Positions 7,423-14,753 of a stretch of 20,220 nt of DNA are shown here, piece after piece. The DNA comes from Polaromonas sp. (GTDB taxonomy: Bacteria > Pseudomonadota > Gammaproteobacteria > Burkholderiales > Burkholderiaceae_C). The notes below the pieces were generated by a model, which worked only from the letters and a program-made list of their open reading frames with translations, was not told where the DNA came from and ran no database searches. The stretch covers positions 1 through 20,220 of the forward strand of contig JAHFQQ010000020.1 of NCBI GenBank assembly GCA_023259235.1, read 5' to 3'. A program made the position numbers and the translations under genes. How positions within the stretch are numbered: position 1 is the stretch's first letter; every line of letters starts with the position of its first letter.

Positions 7423-8088
7423 TCAATCTTCCTTCAATTTTTCAAGGTTCCGGATGTCCAGGCTGTCGAACTGCTCGCGAATCTGGAACATGAACACGCC
7501 CAGGATAAGCACGCCAATCAGCACATCCAGCGCAATGCCAAGCTCAACCACCATCGGCATGCCATAGGTGGCCGAAGTGGCGGCAAAAAACAGGCCGTTT
7601 TCCATTGCCAGAAAGCCTATCACCTGCGGCACCGCCTTGGTGCGGGTAATCATCATCAGGAACGAGAGCATCACGCATGCGAGCGCGATACCAAGCGTGC
7701 CGCTGGCCACGGTCGAGGATAGTTGCGCGATCGGCTTGGCCAGATTGAAGGAGAAAATCACGACCACAATGCCAATCAGCATGATGGTCGGAATATTGAT
7801 CAGGGTTTCGACATCCCAGTGAATGTTGAGGCGGTCAATCACCCGGTGCAGCAGATAGGGAATCAACAGTACCTTGAGCACAAAGGTCAAACCGGCCGAC
7901 AGATAGAGATGCGGCTGGTTCGTCACGTAGCCAACCACCGCGGTGGCCAGCACCAGCGTGGCGCCCTGCATCGTGAACAACTGGATCAGCGACAGCACGC
8001 GCCGCTGCGAGATCATCGCGAACACCAGCATCAGCAGCACCGCGCCGAGCAGGTTGACAAACTGGATCAGCAGCGTGCTCATGGTCAT
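7423..8088 (-). CDS. hyfE: Hydrogenase-4 component E-like membrane subunit
   Basis: A 221-residue hydrophobic protein with six to seven predicted helices, matching HyfE in length (216 aa in E. coli) and order in the operon. The C-terminal half corresponds to the NuoK-like fold, with an intramembrane acidic residue in GFLAMENGLFF and a second in VVELGIALDVLIGV. The start is ATG at 8088, which overlaps the hyfC stop (ATGA); a second ATG at 8082 gives MSTLL and is also possible. The open frame continues far upstream to 8946 but that part is a shadow of hyfC. HyfE probably bridges the proximal HyfC and the antiporter-like subunits. Confidence 0.92.
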   Translation of the reverse strand: MTMSTLLIQFVNLLGAVLLMLVFAMISQRRVLSLIQLFTMQGATLVLATAVVGYVTNQPHLYLSAGLTFVLKVLLIPYLLHRVIDRLNIHWDVETLINIPTIMLIGIVVVIFSFNLAKPIAQLSSTVASGTLGIALACVMLSFLMMITRTKAVPQVIGFLAMENGLFFAATSATYGMPMVVELGIALDVLIGVLILGVFMFQIREQFDSLDIRNLEKLKED

Positions 8089-9032
8089 TTGCTCAGCAAA
8101 AGGTGAACCAGCAAGCCAATGACGGCCAGCAGAAAAGCGGTGGCCAGGAACTCCGGCACGCGGAAAATGCGCATTTTGGCACTGACTGTTTCCAGCACCG
8201 CAAGCAGGAAACCACCCAGCGCCAATTTGAAGACCAGCGCGGGCAACGCCAGCAGCATCGCCAGCGGAGCCTGCGCCTCGGCCACACCCCAGGGGAAGAA
8301 CAGCGCCAGGCCGATGCATGAGTACGCAAACAGCTTGAGGCTGGCCGCCCACTCGAAGAGCGCCAGGTGGCGCCCTGAGTATTCGAGTATCAGCGCCTCG
8401 TGGATCATTGTCAGTTCGAGGTGGGTGGCCGGGTTGTCCACCGGCACCCGAGCGTTTTCCGCCAGCGACACCATCGTGAACGCGACGCCCGCCATGGCCA
8501 GGCCCGGGTCGATGGTGAACTCGCGATGCGCCAGCGTCTGCACGATGGTGGTGAGCGAGGTTGACTTGGAGATGAGCGAAGCCAGGAACAGCACCATCAG
8601 CAACGCCGGCTCGGCCAGAAAGCCAATCAGCATTTCGCGCCGTGCGCCCATGCTGCCGAAATTGGTGCCCACGTCCATCGCCGCCAGCGAAATAAACACC
8701 CGGGCCAGTGCAAACAGGCCGACCAGGGCAATCGCATCGGCAGCCGTCGCCAGAGGCAGGTCGGTGGACAACGTGGGGATGATGGCAGTGGCCAGGATCA
8801 TGCAGCCGAACACTACGTAAGGGGCGGCGCGAAACAGCGGCGACGCATTGCTGGCAAGCACCGATTCCTTGTTGAACAGCTTGTGCAGCATACGGTACGG
8901 TTGCCAGAGGCTGGGCGCCGATCTGTTTTGCAGCCAGGCGCGGCATTGGTTGACCCAGCCCGTGAGAATCGGTGCCAGTGCGATCGCAATGGCAATCTCG
9001 AGCATCTGGGACAGAAGGCCCGAGATGCTCAT
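8085..9032 (-). CDS. hyfC: Hydrogenase-4 component C-like membrane anchor (NuoH family)
   Basis: HyfC is the NuoH/complex I subunit 1 homologue that docks the HyfG/HyfI pair on the membrane and links electron transfer to the ion channels. The 315-aa length matches E. coli HyfC (322). Visible landmarks are an N-terminal helix, the WQPYRMLHKLF segment corresponding to the QPxxDxxKL region, GARREMLIGFLAEP, and the signature loop AENARVPVDNPATHLELTM followed by IHEALILEYSG, rich in the acidic residues of the so-called E-channel. The ATG at 9032 overlaps the hyfB stop as ATGA, and its own stop overlaps hyfE, indicating one polycistronic message. Confidence 0.93.
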   Translation of the reverse strand: MSISGLLSQMLEIAIAIALAPILTGWVNQCRAWLQNRSAPSLWQPYRMLHKLFNKESVLASNASPLFRAAPYVVFGCMILATAIIPTLSTDLPLATAADAIALVGLFALARVFISLAAMDVGTNFGSMGARREMLIGFLAEPALLMVLFLASLISKSTSLTTIVQTLAHREFTIDPGLAMAGVAFTMVSLAENARVPVDNPATHLELTMIHEALILEYSGRHLALFEWAASLKLFAYSCIGLALFFPWGVAEAQAPLAMLLALPALVFKLALGGFLLAVLETVSAKMRIFRVPEFLATAFLLAVIGLLVHLLLSK

Positions 9033-11053
9033 GGCATCACCACCAGCAGCGTGACGACCAGGGTCACAAAACTGTAGAGCAGGTACACCGAAATACGACC
9101 TTGCTGAATCAGCCCGAATAGCCGCCCCAGGTAGCCAGCCAATTCGATGATCGGCAGGTAAATCCAGCGCCAGAAATGGTCCTCGACCGTGACACGGTAA
9201 CGCGGTTGCCGGTCGAACGGGGTTGGCAGCTCACGCTGCATCTGGAAGAAGGGCTCGAAAATCTGGCGGATCGGCTGGCCAAAGCCCTCGGCGCTGTCTT
9301 GCATGCGCGCCGTGCTCCACGGGAAACCGCAGGCCCATGGCAGACTGCGGCGCAACCGGCCATGGTAGAACTTGCGCACCAGCAGGAATGCCAGAGCAAA
9401 GCTGCCCAGGATGCCGAGCAGGAAGAAGACCGGCCCATAGCTTGCCTGCTTCACACTGATCGGCGCCAGCAGCCAGCCGTGGGCCGCCACCCGGTCAGCA
9501 AGGCCTGACCCGACCAGCTGCTGCGTCACCGGATCAATCAGGCGGATGAATTGCGTGGGCAGCAGCCCGAGCGCCACGCAACCAATCGCCAGCCAAACCA
9601 TGCCAGCGCGCTCCAGGTAGCCGGCGTCGTGAGCCTGGGCAAGTTTTTCCTCACGGGGCTGGCCCAGAAAGATGATGCCAAAGAATTTGACCATGGTGTA
9701 GCCCGCCAGCGCCGCCACCAGCGCGATCAGTGCCGCCACCACCGGGATCAGCATCGTCAGCAGCGGCACCGGCAGGCCCGGCGTGAACAGGAAGCTCTGC
9801 AGCAGCAGCCACTCGGAGACAAACCCGCCAAACGGCGGCAGGCCGGCACTGGTCAGCACGCCCAGGAGCATGAGCCAGCCGACCCATGGCATGGTGCGGA
9901 TCAGCCCGCCGAGCTTGCCAAGGCTTCGCTCGGAAGTGGCGTGCAGCACGCTACCGGTACCCAGGAACAGCAGGCTTTTGAAGACCGCATGGCTGGCTAC
10001 GTGATAAAGCGCGGCCGTCAAGGCCAGTGCGGCCAGCGCTTTCATGTGGTAGGCCGAAAAGATCAGCGTCAGGCCCATGCCGGCAAAGAGCAACCCCATG
10101 TTTTCGATCGACGAATAGGCCAGCAGTCGTTTCATGTCGCTCTGCACCGACGCGAAGACCACGCCAAACAGGGCAGTGGCCAGGCCAACGATCAGCATCA
10201 GCCCACCCCACCACCACAGGTGCTGACCAAGCAAGTCAAGAGATACGCGCAACAGCCCGTAGATGGCCGTGTTGAGCATGACGCCGCTCATCAGGGCCGA
10301 CACTGGGGACGGCGCTGCCGGGTGGGCCTCCGGCAGCCAGACATGCAGCGGAAGGATGCCTGCCTTGGCCCCGAAGCCGAGCATGGCCAGCAAAAAACCG
10401 ATTGAGGCCCAGAACGGCGTCAAGGTCTGGGCGCGCATGTTGGCAAACGTATAGTCGCCGGTGTTTGCCTGCAGCACGCCAAAACACAGCAGTACCGCAA
10501 TGGCGCCGATGTGCGCCATTACAATGTACAGCAAACCAGCGCTGCGCACCTCCGCGATTCGATGGTTTGCCGTCACCAGAAAGAATGACGAAAGCGCCAT
10601 CGTCTCCCACATCACCATGAACGAGTAGGCATCATCGGCCAGCACGACCCCAACCATGCTGGCCAGAAAAATGTGGTACTCCAGGCACAGCAGTCCGGGC
10701 GGCGTGCCCTCCCCCTTGCGGAAGTAGCCAGCCGCGAAAATGGAAACGCCCGCGGACGCGCCGCCAATCACCATGACGAAGTACGCGGACAAACCATCCA
10801 GTCTGAAATGAAACGGCAGCCCGGGCAGACCGAGCGGCAACACAGCCACCTCGGGCGTGACGAAGGCCGCGTCGAGCGCGATGCCAAACAGCGCCAGCCC
10901 AAGCAGTCCGCCGACTGGAAACAGCACGCGCGACACCAGCGCGAAGCGGCGCAGTGAAAACACCCCGACGACGCCAGAAATCAGCCATCCCGCCAAAACA
11001 ACCAGCATCCAGTCAAGATGGAGCCACTGCGCAAGCGGAGGAAGGTCTTGCAT
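9029..11053 (-). CDS. hyfB: Hydrogenase-4 component B-like antiporter subunit (NuoL family)
   Basis: HyfB is the large antiporter-like membrane subunit (674 aa from ATG 11053; E. coli HyfB is 672). The family's intramembrane residues are present: Glu150 in MVMWETMALSSFF, Lys230 in GFGAKAGILPLHVWLPEAHP and Lys359 in HAVFKSLLFLG, along with KRLLAYSSIENMGL. After the core of about 14 helices come a loop and a final helix (about residues 655-674), as in HyfB/HycC. A GTG at 11095 would add 14 residues; the ATG is preferred because it gives the family length and has GAAGG ten bases upstream. It is the first gene of the hyfBCEFGI operon, which lacks HyfD. Confidence 0.92.
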   Translation of the reverse strand: MQDLPPLAQWLHLDWMLVVLAGWLISGVVGVFSLRRFALVSRVLFPVGGLLGLALFGIALDAAFVTPEVAVLPLGLPGLPFHFRLDGLSAYFVMVIGGASAGVSIFAAGYFRKGEGTPPGLLCLEYHIFLASMVGVVLADDAYSFMVMWETMALSSFFLVTANHRIAEVRSAGLLYIVMAHIGAIAVLLCFGVLQANTGDYTFANMRAQTLTPFWASIGFLLAMLGFGAKAGILPLHVWLPEAHPAAPSPVSALMSGVMLNTAIYGLLRVSLDLLGQHLWWWGGLMLIVGLATALFGVVFASVQSDMKRLLAYSSIENMGLLFAGMGLTLIFSAYHMKALAALALTAALYHVASHAVFKSLLFLGTGSVLHATSERSLGKLGGLIRTMPWVGWLMLLGVLTSAGLPPFGGFVSEWLLLQSFLFTPGLPVPLLTMLIPVVAALIALVAALAGYTMVKFFGIIFLGQPREEKLAQAHDAGYLERAGMVWLAIGCVALGLLPTQFIRLIDPVTQQLVGSGLADRVAAHGWLLAPISVKQASYGPVFFLLGILGSFALAFLLVRKFYHGRLRRSLPWACGFPWSTARMQDSAEGFGQPIRQIFEPFFQMQRELPTPFDRQPRYRVTVEDHFWRWIYLPIIELAGYLGRLFGLIQQGRISVYLLYSFVTLVVTLLVVMP

Positions 11054-11352
11054 GGACGTCAGACCTTCAGGCGCATGGGAAAATTTGAGGTCCACGCATT
11101 GCCGCAGACAGTGCTGGATTGTCGAGCGCGGCGACTTGTGGCAAGGCGGCTTTCTTGCCTTGGTGTGTCAATTCCATATCTTCCCGGAATGACAATTCAG
11201 CACTTGTTTTCAAGTATGTCCTAACCACTGCCAATTCAACTTATTCGTGCCGGCCTTGCCTGATATGAGACGACCCAGAACCCCAGCCCGGCTGATCCGA
11301 TTCAGTCTGGTTATTGTAGCGCCGCCGTGGCAGAAGCACGGCACGATGCCCG
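11054..11352 (-). promoter_or_regulatory. Intergenic region before the hyf operon, several inverted repeats
   Basis: This 299-base spacer separates the CBS/kor genes from hyfB, both on the minus strand, and no gene was seen in it. It holds four small inverted repeats: GCCGTG/CACGGC (11324-11342), ACTTG-TTTT-CAAGT (11202-11215), TGTCAATTCC...GGAATGACA (11166-11194) and GGCAAG...CTTGCC (11140-11159). A TTGACA lies on the minus strand near 11171 but without a good -10. TTGAAT-17-TACTTG further upstream is only a weak promoter match. The region likely carries the hyf promoter and its operators; none can be assigned to a known regulator. Confidence 0.4.
11324..11342 (-). other. Hairpin just after the CBS-protein gene
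   Basis: A perfect 6-bp stem GCCGTG/CACGGC with a 7-base loop begins 11 bases after the CBS gene's stop on the minus strand. It has no T-run, so it is at best a weak or Rho-assisted terminator, or an mRNA-stabilising hairpin; it may partly separate the kor and hyf transcripts. Confidence 0.35.
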
Positions 11353-11793
11353 TCAAGCCAGTGCGTCGTTGACCTGATCGTTGAACTCGGCGAGCTCCAC
11401 CGCGTTGCTGATTTCCCGCGGCAGCGCATCGCGAACAGAGAACACGCCAAGAATCTTGCCCTGCGCGTTCATGATCGGCAAGTGCCGGAAGCCTCGCTCG
11501 ATCATGATGAGCACTGCGTCCGACACCCACGTTTCCGGTGCCACGCAGCAGGGCCCGCGCGTCATGACCTCGGAGACCATGGTTTTTTCGGGATTGAGTG
11601 CCTTGGCCAGCACCCGCGTCATCAGGTCGCGCTCGGTGACGATACCCAGCAAGGTGCCGGGCGTATCCACAATCAGCACGCTGCCACAATTGGCACGAGT
11701 CATGACACAGGCCGCATCCCAGACACTGGCATGCGATCCCAGGCTGACAACATGCTTTTGCGACATGGATTGAAAAACGGTACGTTCAGCCAT
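11353..11793 (-). CDS. Small CBS-domain pair protein
   Basis: A 146-residue soluble protein made of two CBS motifs and little else. The first runs about residues 9-65 (SVLIVDTPGTLLGIVTERDL), the second about 73-130 (RHLPIMNAQGKILGVFSVRD). Such Bateman modules bind adenine nucleotides, SAM or NAD(H) and often tune a partner enzyme. AGGA lies about nine bases upstream of ATG 11793. It follows korB by 57 bases on the same strand, so it is probably the last gene of the kor operon, and it sits between kor and hyf. A role as a sensor of energy charge or NAD(P)H for one of the two complexes is an inference from position only. Cys residues (Cys29, Cys36, Cys81, Cys82 approximately) might allow redox sensing. 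Confidence 0.88.
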   Translation of the reverse strand: MAERTVFQSMSQKHVVSLGSHASVWDAACVMTRANCGSVLIVDTPGTLLGIVTERDLMTRVLAKALNPEKTMVSEVMTRGPCCVAPETWVSDAVLIMIERGFRHLPIMNAQGKILGVFSVRDALPREISNAVELAEFNDQVNDALA

Positions 11794-11850
11794 GGCAGTT
11801 TTCCTTTCAAGTGATGATGCGGCGGCTGCTCTTGCGCTCTGGCATGCGGT

Positions 11851-12906
11851 TCAGCGCAGGGCTGCGTTGATTTTTTCCAGTGCCCGGGCACCCGGGCATA
11901 ACTGCCGCGCCCCGAGGGAGTTGAGCGGCTTTTCGGTGGTATTGAGGGCAGTGTGCAAATCGGTGGCCAGCGGGTCCAGGTAGAGCAGGCCCGTCACGAT
12001 CTCTCCGCGCGCCTGATGCTCCTGCATGTAGCTCATGGCGGCGTAGCGGTCGGTGGGATCGTACTCCGGATGCAGCTTGCGCAGCCGAAGCATGGACCCG
12101 TCGTGTTGCGCCACTTCCACTGTTTCGCCAGGCGCGTATTCCGTGGTGATCTCGCTGCGCGGCGTGATGAAATCGATGCGGCTCACGGCCTCATTGTGCT
12201 GGCGCACATAGTCGTAACTCTTGGTGCTGCCACCATGGTTGTTGAAGGTCACGCAAGGGCTGACGACGTCAATGAAAGCAGCCCCTCCATGCTCCATGGC
12301 GCCCTTGATGAGCGGCACCAATTGCGCCTTGTCGCCAGAAAAGCTGCGTGCCACGTAGGTAGCGCCCAGCTGCAAGGCCAGCGCCACAAGGTCGACCGGG
12401 CTGTCGTTGTTGATCACGCCCTTCTTGCTCTTGGAGCCCCGGTCAGCGGTGGCGGAGAACTGGCCCTTCGTCAGGCCGTAGACACCATTGTTTTCCACAA
12501 TGTAAGTCATGCACACGCCACGCCGCATCGCGTTGGCGAACTGGCCCAGGCCGATTGAAGCCGAGTCCCCGTCGCCTGAAATACCCAGATACAGCAGGTC
12601 GCGGTTGGCCAGGTTGGCGCCTGTCAGCACCGAAGGCATGCGGCCGTGTACCGTATTGAAACCGTGCGATGCGCCCAAAAAGTAGGTCGGTGTCTTGGAA
12701 CTGCAGCCAATGCCCGAAAGCTTGGCAACACGGTGTGGCTCGATGTCGAGTTCCCAGCAAGCCTGAATGATGGCCGCGGAGATCGAGTCGTGGCCACAGC
12801 CGGCGCACAGGGTGGACACCGGACCTTCGTAGTCACGGCGCGTATAGCCAACCTTGTTGGTGGTCAGTGTGGGATGGTGCAGGCGGGGTTTGGCAATGTA
12901 GGTCAT
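11851..12906 (-). CDS. korB: 2-oxoacid (2-oxoglutarate):ferredoxin oxidoreductase, beta subunit
   Basis: KorB carries the thiamine diphosphate and one [4Fe-4S] cluster of a CoA-dependent 2-oxoacid oxidoreductase. Cluster ligands are Cys34 and Cys37 in LCAGCGH, Cys68 in GIGCSS and Cys218 in SPCVTFNN; the spacing mirrors archaeal 2-oxoacid:ferredoxin oxidoreductase beta chains. The thiamine diphosphate/Mg motif is GDGDSASIG (111-119) closing with ENNGVYGLTKGQ (138-149). The 351-aa length is normal for Kor beta chains. The ATG at 12906 overlaps the korA stop (ATGA). With KorA it forms the catalytic unit; 2-oxoglutarate is the likeliest substrate because of resemblance to KorB of aromatic-degrading betaproteobacteria, but pyruvate or other 2-oxoacids are not excluded. 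Confidence 0.93.
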   Translation of the reverse strand: MTYIAKPRLHHPTLTTNKVGYTRRDYEGPVSTLCAGCGHDSISAAIIQACWELDIEPHRVAKLSGIGCSSKTPTYFLGASHGFNTVHGRMPSVLTGANLANRDLLYLGISGDGDSASIGLGQFANAMRRGVCMTYIVENNGVYGLTKGQFSATADRGSKSKKGVINNDSPVDLVALALQLGATYVARSFSGDKAQLVPLIKGAMEHGGAAFIDVVSPCVTFNNHGGSTKSYDYVRQHNEAVSRIDFITPRSEITTEYAPGETVEVAQHDGSMLRLRKLHPEYDPTDRYAAMSYMQEHQARGEIVTGLLYLDPLATDLHTALNTTEKPLNSLGARQLCPGARALEKINAALR

Positions 12907-14753
12907 GCAAGCTCCTTGCGCCGCGGCAAACCAACGGACGGCAGTGCCAACGGATGCACACTTTTCCGAATCGCACCGGTGATGAAACGCGCGGTGATGG
13001 GCGTGCCGTCATAGTGCAGCACGCGCACCAGTCGAGCCGGATCAATATCGAGTTCATTGATCAGCATGGAGCGCATTTGCGCATCGCGATTTTGCTCCAC
13101 GACGAACACCTTTTCATGTCCGGCAATGAAGCGGTTCACGGACTCGGGGAATGGGAATGCCCGCAAACGCAAGGCATCCACGTACACGCCCTCTTCTTCC
13201 AGCACGTCGAGCGCCTCACGCATGGCGGGGCTGGTCGAACCGAAGTAAATCACGCCCCAGGTAGTTTTTTGCGCGGCCTGGCGCGATACCGGTTGTGGCA
13301 CCATGTCGGCAGCGGTCTTGAACTTCTTGATCAATCGCTCCATGTTGTAGATATAGTCCGGCCCGTGCTCGGAATAGCGCGCATAGGCATTTTTGGTTGT
13401 GCCACGCGTGAAAAAACTACCCTTGCTGGGGTGGGTACCGGGCAGTGTGCGCCACGGTATGCCGTCACCATCCACATCCTTGTAGCGTCCAAAGTCCTTG
13501 CCGGCCTCGAGTTCAGCGGCCGTCATGACCTTTCCGCGGTCATAGTCGCGCGCATCATCCCACACAAACGGCCTGCAAAGGCGCTGGTTCATGCCGATGT
13601 CCAGGTCTGTCATCAAAAACACCGGAGTTTGCAAACGATCCGCCAGATCCAGCGCCGCCGCCGCGTGGTCAAAACATTCATGCGGGTCTTGCGGAAACAG
13701 CAACACGTGCCTGGTGTCGCCATGCGAAGCGTAAGCACAGGACAGGAGGTCGGACTGCTGCGTGCGCGTTGGCATGCCGGTGGAGGGACCGCCGCGCTGC
13801 ACGTTGACAATGGTCACCGGAATCTCGGCGAAATAGGCCAAGCCGATGAACTCGGTCATCAGCGAGACGCCCGGCCCGGAGGTGGCAGTAAAGGCACGTG
13901 CTCCATTCCAGCCAGCGCCCACTACCATGCCAATGGACGCCAACTCGTCTTCCGCTTGCACGATGGCATAGTTATGCCGGCCAGTGATCGCGTCCACACG
14001 GTACTTGTCGCAATACTTCTGGAACGCCTCGGGCACCGACGAGGACGGCGTGATGGGATACCAGGCGGCCACCGTGGCACCGCCATAGATGCATCCCAGC
14101 GCGATGGCGCTGTTGCCATCGGTAAAAATCTGGTCCGCCACCTGGTCGCACTTGCGCACACGGATGCCCAGCGGAGCATCGAGGTGCTCCACTGCGAAGT
14201 TCCGCCCGAGGTGCAATGCCTGGATGTTGGACTTGAGCAGCCTCTCCTTGCCCTTGTACTGCTCGGAAAAAAGTGTTTCAAAAACATTGGCGTCAAGGTC
14301 GAGCAGCACCGACAAAACCCCCACGTAAATGATATTCTTGAACAGCTGGCGCTGCCGGGGATCAGCGTACACGGCGTTGGCGATCTCGGTGAGCGGCACG
14401 CCGATGACCTGCACGTCATCGCGAAACTTCGATGGCTGCATTGGCCGCGTACTGTCATAGAACAGGTACCCGCCGGGTTCGATTTCGGCCACGTCCGCGT
14501 CCCAGGTCTGCGGATTCATGGCGACCATCATGTCCACGCCACCGCGCCGGCCGTGATAGCCCTTCTCGCAAATCCGCGCCTCGTACCATGTCGGCATGCC
14601 CTGAATGTTGCTGGGAAAAATATTGCGCGGGCTAACCGGCACACCCATACGCATCACCGCTTTGGCAAACAGCTCGTTGGCCGATGCCGAACCGGAGCCG
14701 TTGACGTTGGCGAACTTGATAACGAAATCGTTGATAGCCTCAATACGCTTCAT
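12903..14753 (-). CDS. korA: 2-oxoacid (2-oxoglutarate):ferredoxin oxidoreductase, fused gamma-alpha subunit
   Basis: A 616-residue fusion of the gamma domain (about residues 1-190; NGSGSASANELFAKA, FPSNIQGMPTWYE) and the alpha domain (about 210-616). The alpha domain has the 2-oxoacid-binding motif YPITPSS (232-238), followed by EDELASIGMVVGAGWNGARAF and SGPGVSLMTEFIGLA, typical of the fused two-subunit enzymes. It binds 2-oxoacid and CoA, and with KorB carries out oxidative decarboxylation to acyl-CoA, delivering two low-potential electrons. ATG 14753 overlaps the korC stop (ATGA); the frame is open to 14897, but the upstream part lies within korC and is not family sequence. The subfamily resembles KorA from Thauera/Azoarcus/Magnetospirillum as far as I can recall. 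Confidence 0.93.
   Translation of the reverse strand: MKRIEAINDFVIKFANVNGSGSASANELFAKAVMRMGVPVSPRNIFPSNIQGMPTWYEARICEKGYHGRRGGVDMMVAMNPQTWDADVAEIEPGGYLFYDSTRPMQPSKFRDDVQVIGVPLTEIANAVYADPRQRQLFKNIIYVGVLSVLLDLDANVFETLFSEQYKGKERLLKSNIQALHLGRNFAVEHLDAPLGIRVRKCDQVADQIFTDGNSAIALGCIYGGATVAAWYPITPSSSVPEAFQKYCDKYRVDAITGRHNYAIVQAEDELASIGMVVGAGWNGARAFTATSGPGVSLMTEFIGLAYFAEIPVTIVNVQRGGPSTGMPTRTQQSDLLSCAYASHGDTRHVLLFPQDPHECFDHAAAALDLADRLQTPVFLMTDLDIGMNQRLCRPFVWDDARDYDRGKVMTAAELEAGKDFGRYKDVDGDGIPWRTLPGTHPSKGSFFTRGTTKNAYARYSEHGPDYIYNMERLIKKFKTAADMVPQPVSRQAAQKTTWGVIYFGSTSPAMREALDVLEEEGVYVDALRLRAFPFPESVNRFIAGHEKVFVVEQNRDAQMRSMLINELDIDPARLVRVLHYDGTPITARFITGAIRKSVHPLALPSVGLPRRKELA

Noticed and set aside
8089..8946. 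N-terminal extension of hyfE in the open frame up to 8946
   Set aside because: It overlaps hyfC completely and has Arg/Gly/His-rich shadow composition, while the ATGA start at 8088 gives the family length.
3867..11053. A functional NiFe hydrogenase-4 or formate hydrogenlyase
   Set aside because: All four NiFe-binding cysteines in the large subunit are replaced, and no hyp maturation genes, endopeptidase or formate dehydrogenase are present in the window.
3867..11053. Part of a normal complex I (nuo) operon or an Mrp antiporter
   Set aside because: The gene set and order (B-C-E-F-G-I), the NuoC-NuoD fusion and CxxC spacing in the small subunit are of the hydrogenase-4 type; nuoE, F, G, I and mrp small subunits are absent.
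9029..11053. DabB-type inorganic carbon transporter subunit
   Set aside because: HyfB resembles DabB in fold, but no DabA is encoded nearby and the complete hyf set surrounds it.
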